From contig NC_089423.1 in assembly GCF_013426205.1 (NCBI RefSeq), forward strand, positions 6,200,001-6,264,000: DNA of 64,000 bases, given 5' to 3'. Origin of the DNA: Metarhizium brunneum. Taxonomy: Eukaryota; Ascomycota; Sordariomycetes; Hypocreales; Clavicipitaceae. The notes under the pieces were generated by a model that did no database searches, had not been told where the DNA came from, and saw nothing but the letters and a program-made list of their open reading frames with translations. Shown here piece after piece: positions 32,600 through 45,700 of the stretch; the stretch's first letter is position 1; every line of letters starts with the position of its first letter. The translations under genes and the position numbers were made by a program.

Positions 32600-33400
32600 G
32601 CTCCGTGGTCAAACCCCATGACCATGGGAACTGGTCGGGCATTTGATCAGGCCAAGTTGTTGCAATCACTTGATGAACTCTTGGTAAAAGATCCCGTATG
32701 CCTCTAGTGTGGCGTGCAGTCCTCTGCAACGGGCATTAGCTGAGTTGTGACCCTCCATCATGTCAAGCATAACTTACCGTGGTGTATTAGGGCTCCAATG
32801 GCGTCACTCCCAGGCAAGTCTTGAGAACCGTAGATGGGATCACCGGTTTGCCAACTGGCCTCGGACATGAACGCAGTCCAGGGATCAACGCAGCCAACAT
32901 TCATCTATTTGGCAATCTCCCCACATGTATCAGCGTACTGCTCCGTGACGACGTTGGAGCGGTTCAGCTTCAAGTAGCCTCGACTCTTGACGCGATGATC
33001 CAGACGTCTCTCCTCTATTAACGGCGGGATCACTAGCAGAAGCCGAGGGTTGTGAGCCTCAAGGGCAGGGTGAGTGAAGAGCTTGACTAGGTTCTTCTTG
33101 TACCGGTCCAGTAGCACATGCTCTCCATTCTCAGCGTCCGGGAAGCAGGCGTCGTTGGATCCGAAAATGATAGCCTGGCACCCCCTTTGTTAGCGACACT
33201 GCCTACTAGAACATTATTAGCAAGACGTACCATGAAACGGACGCTGGTTTGTTGGGGATCTGACATGATCTTGGGCAACACCTTTAAACCTTGCTCGGTG
33301 CCAAGTGGTTGTTGCATGTTGCATGGAGAAGCGGGGCGCTGGATCGAAGACAGATGATAGCTGCCTTGTCGGAAAAGTCGCAGGAACATGCTGAATGTAG
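32600..33400 (-). pseudogene. Decayed SGNH/GDSL esterase (isoamyl acetate hydrolase-like)
   Basis: Read on the minus strand, the pieces are in the right order for an IAH1-like esterase. GLKVLPKIMSDP comes first, then a 58-bp intron-like gap from the GTACGT at 33232. Next are IIFGSNDACFPDAENG (the conserved SND block), LDRYKKNLVKL, HNPRLLLVIPP, then WTAFMSEASWQTGDP and GLHATLEAYGIFY with the catalytic His region. The gene is broken. A TAG at about 32906 interrupts the frame after GEIAK, a one-base loss near 32668 shifts the frame just after EFIK, and the N-terminal part with the GDS nucleophile is missing or rearranged. Presumed inactive. Confidence 0.7.
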
Positions 33401-33986
33401 CTTAGCCGTTGCCGTTTAGTGGTTGATTAAAGTTTTAGTACTCGGTCTCTCGCAGGGAATTCGGCGCATGAGTGGAGAATGTAACGGAGCACCAAGCGGA
33501 GAACGGCACTGGAAGCCACGGTGAGTAACAATTTCTACAGTCACATTTCGGGCCGGCCCTCATCCGCGATTGGCCGCTGACACTACGAGCCAATTACGAC
33601 TTACGGACGCATTCAGCAGGAATCACGCCTCGATCCTCCCGTCTGGAAGCCACAATAACGACTTGACGCCTTTGTCAACATTGACTTCATCCCGCAGTAC
33701 TAACCCCATGCCAACGTGAGCCCCTGTCGTGGGTGTAATTTGTAAACAATGCCGCACAATGACGCTGTTGTATTTTAGGCCCCCTAGGCTGCGGCTGAAT
33801 TCAATGGTTTTTAGCCGAAGCTGCTAGATGGTCAGCGATGATGGTTTCTTTTTCGGTTTCCCCTACCGGGTACCGCCTGCGGGCCGACTGTATGAGGTTG
33901 AATACAAGACTAGCCAAAAGGTCAAGCTGCCAAAAGGCGCCCATTGTATTTTATTCTTTATTTCTTTCCTATGCCCATCGGTCAAC
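33401..33986. other. Intergenic
   Basis: No gene recognised between the dead esterase and the 3' end of the DIL/ankyrin gene. Confidence 0.45.
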
Positions 33987-36662
33987 CTACACCTCTTCAT
34001 TCTCCCAATCCTTCTCCTCAAACATTGGTTCTTTCCGCACTCCGCTGACTTCAAGCTTCTCCAAAAACTCGGCGGGAACCGAGGGAATGTATTTCCTCTC
34101 CCGCTCCCGGTTGACGCCCCCAAATCCTGCGCCGTACGAAACTAGCATGTCTGTGACGGATGGCAGCGTAAACGGTAGCATCAGCGCAGGGTCCATGAGC
34201 AAGTGTTCGGGTGCGTCTTCCTCCTCGTCTGACGCGTCGTTGGCGTCGGGGTTGCGCGCACTTGCCACGCTTCCGGGGGTGTCGAGCAGATTGCCGCTGT
34301 TTGATCTGCCCTTGACCGGTGTCGTGGGGCTGCTGCTGGCATCTGGGCCCGATTTGGGCAGCGGTGATGCCGCCCGGCTGCGGCGTCTGTCCCGCTTGAG
34401 TGCAGCTTCCTTTTGAATCGCCACTAGATACTTCATTGCGCTTTTGGGGAGCCCCTTTTCGCCGACTTCTGGCCGGTAGTGGGTGGCTGCGTGTATGAGC
34501 TGCTGTGGTGTGAGCCGTTTCAGCTGTTGAAGGGTGCCCACGAGGGCTTCCAGGTCGTCTGCGTCAAGCGATGAGAAGCACTGGAGCCACTGGAGTAGCT
34601 GGATGACGGGGGCGAGAAAGCGCCGAGCGGCATCCATGACCGTCTCCCCAGAGGCCCTCGTGTCGCCGCCTTCGTAGTGCTCCGCCTGTCGATTATTCGT
34701 TCGCGCCCAGTCCTCGAGGATGGAGACGTTCATGCGAATCTGCATGGCCTTGGTTCGTGCCAGGTACTTTCGGTTGGACATGATTCTGTTGAAAAGCTCT
34801 GCGCCAAGCCAGTACAGTAGTTGCGAAACAATCTGTGCCGTGATGACTGAGTGGATGTCATAGAGGTCCAGTACGAAGAGGGTCGAGGAAAGAAGCGATG
34901 TGACGTTTCGAGGCGCTGGCTTTGCGCGCTGCTTGGGCGAGGGCGGCCTGAATCTCTTTTCCAAGGGCTCCTCCTTGACTGTTTGTTTCCGCTTGAAGAG
35001 CTTCCATTCGTTCTGAAAAGTAATGTCCTCGAAGCCCGGGATCGTTTCGTGGTCGAGCATGGCGGCATCCAAAACCTTGTCGAGGCGTCTTTCGGCGTCG
35101 CGGACAATGAGGATAAAAATCTCATTGATGAGCTCGGCGAGGTGCGCTTGAAACTCGGCCGTCGCCTCAACGAGGCCCGCATCCTTTTTCAGGTAGTGCA
35201 ACAACAGCGTGGCGTTGGAGATCCAGAACGCCAGTATCGTCATGTCCCACTGACACCTCTCGACCACGTCATTAATCAGGTCCATTGCCGTGACGAGCAG
35301 CTTCTCCAGCAACTCGGGGCTGGCGTGGTAATGCGCGTATCTCGCGCTGAGGAATATCATGTTGGCCGGCACGGGCTTTTGTGTCGGCGAGCGCTGGGGT
35401 GTCATTTTGGTGATGATGATGTCGAGTATCCGGTCGAGCTCGTGTTCTTGAAAGACAAACATTTGGTCGTGCAAGCAGCGGCTCCAGTCAAACTCTTGCT
35501 GTTCCTCCTCAAACTCGTCGGCCGGCTAGCCGCAACGTCAGCACAGGAAAACACACGCCCCTAACGACTTTCCGGTATTATACGCACCTCGGGCTGGTCG
35601 TCGATTCCCACATTGCCCAAATCAACCTCCAAGTCTCTGGCACTGTCCATCATCAACCTCCTGCGCAACTCATTCTCTGCCATTTCCTCTTCGAACCGGT
35701 CCTGCGAGAAGCCCGGGTTGTAAAAGTCATCGCCCATTCCGGCATTTCCGATATTGTAGCCGTTGTCGTGCAGATAAAAGGACATGTCGCTGTCGGGGGG
35801 GACAAAGTCAAAGGCTGTTCGGCCAGAGGAAGTCTTCTGGTCAGAGGATGCGCCATTATCCAGTAGTAGTTTTGCGATTCCCTTGTGTCGGTTCGTCATG
35901 GCCCACATGAGAGCGCTCCATTGATTCCGGTCCTGCCTATTGACGTCGGCTCCAGCGTCGATGAGGACCTTGACGACGCTTTCGTGTCCCTATTCAGGTA
36001 TTAGGCCATTATCGTCGTCGTCGTCGTCATTTAGACGCCAGGAAAGAAAACTCTACTCACAAAGCAACTCGCGTAAATCAAAGGGGGTGTCCCATCCTCG
36101 TCGGCGGCGTTGACATCGATTAAGGGCTGGCCGTTTCCACCAAGCAGCCTCTTGACTTTGCCCACGTCGCCATTGCTAGCTGCCATGATCATTGCCTTTT
36201 GTAGCATGTCCTTCTTTTCAGATTCAGACAACTTGTCGTCATTGAGAATAGTCTGTTCATCCTCGAGTCCGTGGCCGGCCTGATGAGCTGCTGCTTGGGC
36301 TTTCAACATCTCCATGAGTCGCGTGTCACTATCCTTGGGAGGTTTGGGAATATCTCGCTCATAGTCGGCGTCGTCATTCAGGGACAGGTTCCCGAAATTT
36401 AATGGTTTCGCCAACGCCGGCGTTGTGAGAAACTGGGATTGACCTTGAAAGGGTGTCAGACATTGACCGTCGGCGCGCCAGCCCTCACTGTGGCTCGCTT
36501 TGCGTCCTAGACTAACTCACCTTGCCAGCCATCGTACATCTCGGTCTCGGGGATGTAGTCTTCCATCGGAGCATGTCTTCGGTCGTCTAGGGACGTCGGA
36601 AGGTCGGCGGGCATGGCTCGTGGCTTGGGTTCGCCATTATTGCTCAGGTGCTCCGAGTCCAT
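33987..36662 (-). CDS. Ankyrin-repeat and DIL (dilute) domain protein
   Basis: Four exons: 36521..36662, 36443 down to 36061, 35989 down to 35588, and 35525 down to 33987, with introns of 77, 71 and 62 bp; product 821 aa. Residues about 1-120 are acidic and disordered. Ankyrin repeats follow at about 125-245 (DVNAADEDGTPPLIYAS, HESVVKVLIDAGADVN, NQWSALMWAMTNRHKG). The C-terminal half is a DIL domain as in the cargo-binding tail of class V myosins (LLVTAMDLINDV, ILAFWISNATLLLHYL, QLLYWLGAELFNRIM). A Ser/Pro-rich tract and an acidic stretch come near the end. There is no motor domain, so it probably acts as an adaptor in membrane or organelle traffic; this is inference. The ankyrin-DIL combination is a known fungal architecture. 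Confidence 0.93.
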
Positions 36663-38847
36663 GGCGGAAGGAGGGGCAAGACCACACTCGGCAGCTCATG
36701 GAACTTGGGCTGCCCTTGATGACAGTCAGACGGCGCAGCACTGTGGGGATGGAGAGGGAAAAAGAAAACTGCTGGTAATAGGCTGGGAGTCGTCATGAGC
36801 TGTCCCGTGTCAGGGAGGCTGTTTCGCGAGCCGTCGTCGTGTGAGGTGTTGGGAGAGAATGGAGCCGGCCAGATCAGGTGTCTGTCTGCCTGCAAGGAAC
36901 CGATGGGTTGAGTTGAAAGGTGAGTTGCGGCACGTCGTCATTTAGCTGGCTTGGCTCGCCTGAAAGTTGGTCCGTGCGCCGCCCGAGCTCAAGGAGACAA
37001 AGCCAAAACAGCACAACCACACAATGCAGGCTTCAAGTGTTGCCCTTGCCACCTTCTCAGGCTTCGTACATGATCCCGAGGTAACATAGCCCACAATCTA
37101 GGGAGTACATACATGCACTGATGCAGCGTGCACATATCACGCTCGGGTGAGAAGGCCGATATGTTGGAGCGTTTTTTAATGTGCCCGTTCGATCAGTGCG
37201 GAGTCGTGTTCCTCGTCGGAACCCCGTCTCCTTAATCCATGCATCGACTTTAGGACACGTGAACATCGCCTCAAGTATGGATTTCGACCATCATTTTGTG
37301 GGCATAATTGTCGGTCCTTCATACCGACCTCATTTCGTCAATCGCACGGGGCAAATAAACGGACTGGATACTTACCAATGTCCACTAAAGCTGATAACAT
37401 GGCTATCAGAAAAGACCAGAGGGTTGATGGACAGCCCAACAAAGGCGGCACCTACAAAATGAATACCGCACTCGGTTTGCTTTCTTTAGGTATCGATTTC
37501 CCGTCAGTTGTCTCTATGCGCACCTCCTTTCATTTCAATCAAAGGCAAAGGTACGTGCTCCACAGCTTGGAACAAACAGAATAATCACCACATGTCCACC
37601 CTCGCAATCAGCACCTCCAGGCGGCGCGCTTGACACTACTTTTGGGGAGCATGGCAAGCCTGAGTTGCGTAAAAGTAGTGTCCTCTTCCCCCTCGGCCCC
37701 GGGTGCTTGGGGCTACCCTGGATCGGATCCCGGGCCGGTTCGTGATGGGTGCCGGGGCCGGAAAGCACCCGAGGCTGACGGCCGCCGAGTCCGGGGTTGC
37801 TCCAGACTTGGTACTGGTGGAAAACGTGGTTCGGTGGGTGGATGGCTTTTGAACTGAGGGCTGTTTTCTGGGTCGCGGAGGATCTTATGGACTGGTTTGC
37901 CGAGACGTGCCAGATAATACTTGGGCATATGCATTACTTGCCATCAAACCATGCTCGATCCAGTACGGAGTACTCGTGGGGTAACCGACACGTACTTGAG
38001 TAAGTATGAAGCCAGTTTGCGGAGCGGGGATGTTGATTGCCACTCTTAGTGCCTCTAGCTGACGGGAGAGAGGAGTAAATAGTATTGATGGTACGGAGTA
38101 CTAGTCAGGCACCTAGCAAGGGGACAGCAGAAATACCGGACACTCTGCCCACGTGAGTGAGTGGTGCGTGTTTGGCTTTTCTGTCACCCGCGGGCCTGAG
38201 GTGACTACCCTCGATGGATCGGGAAGAGAGGGTAAATTCAGCACCCAGCCTGTCTGCGGAGTAGGCACCAGTGGCCCTACATCTAGGTACTTAAGTGCCT
38301 TCCTCGTACCACGGAGTACGGAGTACCAAGTTACATTATCCAAGTCTGACGTGATTGCCGGCATAGATTGTGACTTCTCATTCCACCACCCACCAATCAA
38401 TGGCGGGGGCGGGGCTCTCGCAGCAGCCTCCCGTCCTACCACACGGAAATCCAACCAGTCACGTACCGAGAAAATGTAAGCTCCCTTGCCAGCTCAAACT
38501 GTAAGACGGAATCACGGCCCCTCTCGACCTCATGTCGTCAACCATCAGTCTGCGTGGCCATGAAGAATCCGAAGCAGCCCCAAAAACCGGCAGCTCCCAA
38601 ACATGTCTTCTAGTCCATCCGCCCATCCATCACTCATCCACGACGTCTTCATCAGCCGCAGACCGCCAGTGTGCTCCCCTCAAGCCCAGCGCACCACAAC
38701 CTCCATCTGTTGCCGCCAGAGACTTGGATTAGCCGCACACGCTCCAGACTAGCTTCAATACAGACCAGTCCGCCAGCAAGGTTTGCACCAACGCCTTCGT
38801 TGAGCAAAGCACGAAACTCTCGGCACAACAAAAAATCGTTAAATAGA
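36663..38847. other. Intergenic, 2.2 kb
   Basis: No convincing gene. It separates the divergent DIL/ankyrin and cytochrome b561 genes. TACGGAGTA occurs three times within 362 bases (37964, 38092, 38317). The last is part of an overlapping ACGGAGTACGGAGTAC. Confidence 0.5.
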
Positions 38848-39754
38848 ATGGCGAGCGCAACAGGTCTCCCCGAGCGGCCACCAGCACGCGAATCCATCGT
38901 CGCGGCTGAGACGGAACCGCTGCTTGGAAAGCCCGGGGATGCAGTCTTGCCCACGGGAGCGAGCATCATGAGGGCCTTTGTGATTGGTAAGGCTCTCCCC
39001 CGCCACTGCTTGATCCCACGAGAAAACCAGAAGCCCACTGTATCCGAAAGAAGAACAAACCCGCAGTCCTCGTCACAGTCCCCGACTAACCGCGTCAACA
39101 GGAACCGGCACCCTCGCCCAGCTCGGCGTCGCCATCATCTGCGCCGACATCTGGGCACACATGTTCTTCAGCCCCATCATCTTCTTCTCCGGCCACCCCA
39201 TTGCCATGTCGGCCGCCGTCTTCACGCTCACGCAGTCCGTCCTCGTCCAGCAGCCCATCTCCAGCGACACGCCTCACCAGAAGCGCGTGGGCCAGTACGT
39301 CCATGCGGCGCTCAATCTGTTCGCCTTTGCGGCAATCGTCACCGGCTTTGCGATAATTGAGATCAACAAATTCCGTAGCAACGGCCCGCACTTTCACTCT
39401 GCACACGCCTACCTAGGCGTGTTTACGCTCGTCGTCCTCGCGGGGCAGTACGTCGTCGGCCTCACCATGTGGGCTACGCCGCGGCTGTACGGGGGCGAGG
39501 AGAGGGCCAAGTCGCTATACAAGTACCACCGGTACGTCGGGTACTTGATCCTGCTGACGCTTTTGGCGACGGTCGTGGCTGCCACCGAGACAGACTATGT
39601 GCGCTCGGTGTTGGGCGTTAACTTTTGGACGGTCCTTGCGGGCAGCGTCCTTGTTGTCATGGGCGTGTTTCCCAGGATTCAGAAGCAAAAGTTGGGACTT
39701 GGTCCGAGACAAGAGGAGCGCCCTGTCCATGACTTTGAGAGTGCTACTTCTTAA
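38848..39754 (+). CDS. Cytochrome b561-type membrane protein
   Basis: Two exons, 38848..38986 and 39102..39754, with a 115-bp intron; product 263 aa. Exon 1 encodes a hydrophilic N-terminus with an ETEPLLG motif, common in proteins sorted to vacuole or plasma membrane. After the junction come about six hydrophobic helices. Conserved histidines fit two haem sites: SGHPIAMS, YVHAALNLFAF, HFHSAHAYLGVF and YKYHRYVGYLI. Members pass electrons across membranes from ascorbate or similar donors to ferric iron or monodehydroascorbate; the donor and acceptor here are unknown. The short first exon was chosen because the frame and G|GT splice phase restore GTLAQLGVAII directly. Confidence 0.88.
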
Positions 39755-42700
39755 TTGATGGAGGTGTCTCGCGATGGGAGCGTCATATGACCCATTTTCG
39801 AAAGAGTGTACGTTGTTCTATCATACCGAAGCAGAACTCGGTAAGCGTTGGATTGGTGCGGCGTTAGGTGTCATCGTGTCACTGCATGTGTTGCTAATCA
39901 CTTTGATGTAGGGTTTATTTACTTTCATAGTATAGCTAGGGTCGGTGTGCAATAATACGTTTTATGCCCTGATAAATCCAGCGACGCAGGCCTGAAGTCT
40001 TACTTGGCTGCCCCAAAACCACGACTTTTGCAGGGAGTGGCGTGGAAGGGAATGACTATGCATATCGTTTCCCGCATGTATCATTCTCCTCATGTCCAAA
40101 TGTACTTCTTCGCTTTGCCGTCCAATTCATTCTGTCATCCTATTACTGGGAATAGAAAGTAGACGCAAACATGGACCGAAATGTCTATAAAGACGCATAC
40201 AACCCCCTGAATGGCACCTGCATCGCCCCGACTGCAACACCTTTTGGAGGGTGTTGCAGGAGTTCAAGAATAATCTAGGCGGCCAGAATGATTTACACCT
40301 ACAAATGGACACGATGTACGTCGTGTTCTCTCTTTGGCATACTGTGTGTGCGCGCGCCATCTTTTTGACACATTCACACAATATGCGTGCATAAACTCAT
40401 GCGTTACAGTTGTTTGCGGACACCATTCTGCCCGCCACCAAGGCGGCGATGGCCCTGTAGTCGTGACAGAGAACGTTGTCCAGGACCTCTTCGAGACCGT
40501 GCACTCAGCCATCAACCCGTCGTATCAGACCGCGACCTTCTTGTCCACAGATGGGAAGACGGATAGCACGGGTAATTACTCACAGGAAGATATTGCCTTG
40601 CTTCAGTCTACCTTCTCCACGGAAACCTCTGCAGGCGATGACTTGCACATGGGCAATGGGAAAATGCCTCGCGTCAGAATGATGATTCACCCAGCCTGAT
40701 TCGCGGCCCTCAAAGAGTCGGGGCCTCGAATGCAAAGATTCCAGTTACTAATTCCGCGTCTCGCCACGATGCCTTGCTGAATTCAACTACTGGCAGGGAA
40801 ATACCATTATCGCAACTAACTGACACGAAAAGCACGGTATGCCAAATGAGTTCCCCGAGGCGTTCAACAACACGCACCCTTTCCGCTCCGACGGCATCCT
40901 CATCACCATGACGCACAGTGAGCGTCTTGCTCCAGGACGCGCTTCTGAAATACTGGCAAATACTGCGCGGATTTTGCAAGGAAACGCTCGAGGTCGTACA
41001 TGAGGCGGCAAGCGTTCCCGCAGACACAGGGGTTGAGAGATATGCCGTAGGCCAAGGAGTAGAGGGCCTTTACGTGGATTCATTCTGCCGCGGTGCGCTT
41101 GTTTACTGTACGTCATGGGAGGCCCTTTGAATCGGGCGGTCTGTTACGGGGAATGGGATGAGGGATGTATTTTGCACAAAAGGAAAGGAAAGACACCGTC
41201 GTTTAGGTTGGGGGTGTTATGTCTTCGCGTTCCTTTTTCTTTTTTCCCCTTTCTCACGTTCGCCTTTGTCTATAGATGTTGGCGCCGGCAGCCAACTGTT
41301 CAAGTGCCCTTACCAAGGACGACGTTGCGTAAAATCTACAAAAACGCACGTGTCCATACCGTCGAACCGGACGCGATACGCCGGCAGGACCAAACTCCCG
41401 CGCGGGTGTCTAGTTGATTAGTCCCGAGAAATGGAACCACTTACACGACTGGTTGCGCTGCACTGGACGAGGTCATGGGCGGATTTTGGCTACTCTTCGA
41501 ACACAAACAAGTGTTTGGATCGGGGCATGAGTTTCAAAAGGGCCGTCTAGATGCGTCACTGCCCACTTAACCAAGACTCAAACAAATGTCGGATGCAAAT
41601 GCCGCATGTGAATCTTGGCCCCCAAGGCGGATAAGAAAACACCAGGCGCTCTGCCTATGTAAGCGGTGCGTGTTCGATATTTTTAGCCACACGCGTGGGC
41701 CTCGTAAAAACGTAGTCAAGCCATGCTAGTGACGAAAGCCGCGGCGGGACGAGGCAGATCGTGGCATCCAGAGACGCGGCAGAATCGGATGTTTCGCGTG
41801 GCAAACAGAGCCTCAATACGATACACGAGGCATCGACGGGATCTAAGCACTAGGGACTTATGAGGCTGGCTTGCCTAGTGGCACTGTACAGAGTGTTGGT
41901 ACGATGTATGGGTAGCTGTGCTAGTTCGATTCGAGAAAGCTTGAATCCATAATTCCAGCTTGGTGGTGGATTTCCGAATCAGCATCATGCAACTCGCCAT
42001 GGTAGCGACTAGTAGCATGAACATTAGCATCAACATCCCCATGGCTCGACAATACTGGACAACCATTCACACCAAAAAAGGGCACGTGCCAGTACTGGAT
42101 CCAATTCCCTAAATGGGATGCTGCTGGGATGCCAAATGGTGCGCCACTGACGCAATCCGGCAGCATTAGTGTGGGACTTGAGTGCTTTCACCCTAGGTTT
42201 GACTTGTCAGAATGCGTCACACGGACACAGACAGCCGGGAGGGAAGAGACAAAGAGACGAAAACCTGGGCTTTGATCAACACACCATGAGCAACCACTTG
42301 AATAATGACGGGTCTAAGCCGACAGACAATAGAGAGTACGGGTCCCCCCTCCCTCTCCCCCCCGATACCGAATGGGGTACTTCGAGATGCTAGGTCGACG
42401 CTTCAGCCACGCGCGCGGCAATCGAAAAAGAAAAGAAAAGAAAAGAACGCGGCCAATAGTATTCCCAAACGAAAACAGTCGTGTCGTAGAAGACTCGGAC
42501 AGAAGGCCACGCACGTGGCATCCCCTTCGCGTCTCCTTGGCCTCAGGAATAGATTCATTTCATTTCGTAATGGATGTATCGCCAAGTGATGTTCGTTCGT
42601 GTATCTCGGGGTTACACGAGCAAGGGACCCCTATCTTCTGACTTGTCGGTCTGGTGAAGACGCGGCAATCTGCATGTGTGTGGTGTTCTGCTTGCTCATC

Positions 42701-45700
42701 ATTAATAACAACAACTCGAGCTCGTGCGGGGAAGGCCAGTCTCAAGTTGGCGTCGTGCATACCGGCTTAGATTTGCTCTGTTGCAGACGACTTGTCAAGC
42801 TCTGCATCCGACATCGCGCAAATGCCCGCGTTTTTGCCTCGGATGCCATCTCTGCGCCCCTGATGTTATAGGTGACATGTATGTATCAAAGACGTCTGGT
42901 GCTAGCCGGCTAGCCGGCAAGCGTTACTTGGTGGCTTGCAGCATTCATCTCTCCCTCCCTGGCTGGCATCGGTCGAGTGCAGCCGACGCCATGGCGATTA
43001 TCTGGGGAATTCCAGTCAGTTGTCGGCGCTCCTTGCTTTTTCAATATACTCGTATCAATTGCGATAGTACTATATAGCCCCCAGCTGCAGCCCTACTACA
43101 CCGGGTTCGCCAACGCGGGCAGGCGCAAGCGCTGAATCCAATCGCCGAATTGAACATATGAAACTGGCTGGTTCCGGTGCAGCCGCACAAACAGGCCACC
43201 AGGTGGAGGCAGTTCGGAAATTGGTTCCAAATGTCGTCTCCATGGCAAACAATCAATGTGGCCGAAGCGTGACACGACGTGACTGCGTGACTGCGCACCG
43301 TTTCGAGGCAAGGGCCGAGACGAAGCATTTCGACATCTTGGTACGGAGTACTATGTCTTGGCTAGTTTCTATTTTTGGTGTAACTCGGCATTTAGGCGCC
43401 ATCTGCTGGCGTCAGACACTTCCCATCCCTAACGCGGCAGAGCAGGGAGGACGTATCTATACTCCGTACACAGACAGACCTGAGGTCCAGACAGACTGAT
43501 AAGATCCACCGAGTTTCGCATCTCACCACATCACTGGGTATTAGAAAGACATCTCTGTGAATTCGTCAATTGCCAGTTGCTTGGTTCGCCGGTAGCTACC
43601 CAGCTGAGAATGCCCCGCCTAAGTAGGGATGGGGCATTTTGCCATCGCCATAGCAATCATCATTTGTACGGGCCTTGGATTTGCAGTGGAATTCAACGAC
43701 AGGGCTGAAGTCATGTTGTGATACAGACGTGCACAGCCTCTCAACGCTGCCTCCTGCTTGCACGTGTCGTGAGGGATGAATCGGTTAGAGGTGGGGAGAG
43801 AGGCGTACGTAATTCGTAGCCCCCCGAAAGTACCTTTACATCGCCTGCTGCACTGTTGTGCTGGGATGCGTGTCTACCTGATGTTAGCCGATACATCCTG
43901 ACAGGGCTCCTGGTAGTTCGGCGGCCACCTTGCACCTGGGAACGGTCTTTGACTCAACGCTGAGCCGGCAACTAATAGCTAGAGTTGCAAATTAAGCACT
44001 CCGCAGCATAATAAAAGCTCCTAGTGAGCCACCGTTGAATGGGTCATGAAGTCTAGGGGAACCTCTAAGTTTCCCAGCGCGTGGGCCTTGGGCTGCATGG
44101 CAACGGACCATCAGGCTTTAATCCGTAGGCTTGGGTTTTCTGGCGCGTGGGGTTTGGAAAACTAGTGTGAAGAGCTCGTGATGACGAGGACCAGTTGATG
44201 GAGATGCACGGGACAGCCGCAAAGCCCAGTTCTGACCAAGAGTCTTCAAGGCCTAGTTGAAACGACCCGAGAATCCAGGAGGCGCCGAATCCAGTCGAAC
44301 GTTCGAGACGACGAGTCCTCCTTTTCAGCGGTTTCTGGAGGAGGAGAAGCCATATCGATTACACACTTTGCCAAGGCCAAATAGCTTCGAAGCAGCGCCG
44401 AGATTTCGGGCCCATGATTTTTTTATTTATTTATTGCCAGGCGGTACGTCTGCAGCTTGGTCGATGTTTGATGCTGCATTTCCTACAGAGGGCGCCGGAT
44501 CAGAAAAACTTGACGACTCGACGTGCATTGATTTTGCGACTGGGTGACCTACTAGCATGCCTTGTTGAAAGTTCCATTGCTCTTCTTTGGACCCCGGACT
44601 AGTCAGCCAGTCATTGGGCGAGACGCTCACATTGTCCTTGACGATTGCTGACAGGTTGCTTGGACATGATAGGCCCAGACGTTGCATTCGCCGTAGAGAG
44701 GAAAAGTCGGAACACGACTTGAGATCAACGAGCTCGGGTTTGCTGATTGGAACATTATTAGCCAGTTGTTCATAAGTTTTTGATGGAGAAGCATCAGTGC
44801 CTACAGTACGGAGCATATTCCGTACATGATTGTTGACCCGATATGTGGAGTTGCGGTGGGAGTACTCCAGGGGAGGGCGAGAAAACTTGGAAGATAGATT
44901 ATGGCTGCAATAATCAAGTAAAATTAAAGAACAAGGAGAATGCACTCGGTAGATGCTGTCATGGCCCAGGAATTTCAGGCAGCCCCCGTTGTTCCTGTTG
45001 TTTTGTTCGGAGTGCACATGTGTCAACTGGTAGTATGTACTAGTACTAGTAATAGTACTATTACAATGGCCGCAGGGGCAACGACAGCGACGGCACTAAC
45101 GATGTCTGACCAGTTTAGGCCCTGGACTCTCGCCTGGATTGCGGGCCAACATGGTCGAGGAGAGTCTGGTGTGGCTACTGAATTGCTGTGCGTGGGTGAC
45201 AGGGACGTGAGTGACGAACTGGTTTTTTTTTGGGTCTGATATGACAACGGAGGAGAATGTGGCTTCCATTTTGGCCCCCTAACCCTCCTTCCCTCCCCCC
45301 TTGACCCCCCCCGGGCTGTGGTGATGGGGATGTGCGAGATATGAACGAGCTGATTGGGCGCTGTGGTAACGGAGGGCTTTGGCTGGCCTTGGGCCCTGGC
45401 CATGGACCTCTGGAATTAATTCAATCGCCCACTGGTCCGTGCCGTCACCTACGTCATAGTTGCCCCCCCGGTCGCTTCTCCTGGCGACGGCCACTTAGGC
45501 AGTTGACGTCTGTCTCTCCAGGGTTGGAGACGATCCTTGGAAAGAAAAAGTGACAAAATCGAGACGGCGGGCAGGTTCTTGGTGTTCTTGCGCGCAGGGC
45601 CTACGCGCGTAGAGACGCGGGCGGATGTATGAAGAGCCATTTGATTCATGAATTGTTTATGTATAAATATGTGTAGTATTCAGTGTACGTTTTTGAAAAA

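Noticed and set aside
34851..35564. 237-codon plus-strand frame opposite the DIL domain gene
   Set aside because: Antisense shadow of a well-supported spliced gene; no motif.
38671..39360. 229-codon frame overlapping the b561 gene
   Set aside because: Wrong phase; it turns into His/Arg/Pro-rich sequence over the b561 exon, whose membrane helices and histidines are clear in the other phase.
44427..45026. Minus-strand frame of about 200 codons
   Set aside because: The first codon is TTG; the first ATG (44816) leaves 129 codons with no domain. Mentioned only as a weak possibility in the region note.
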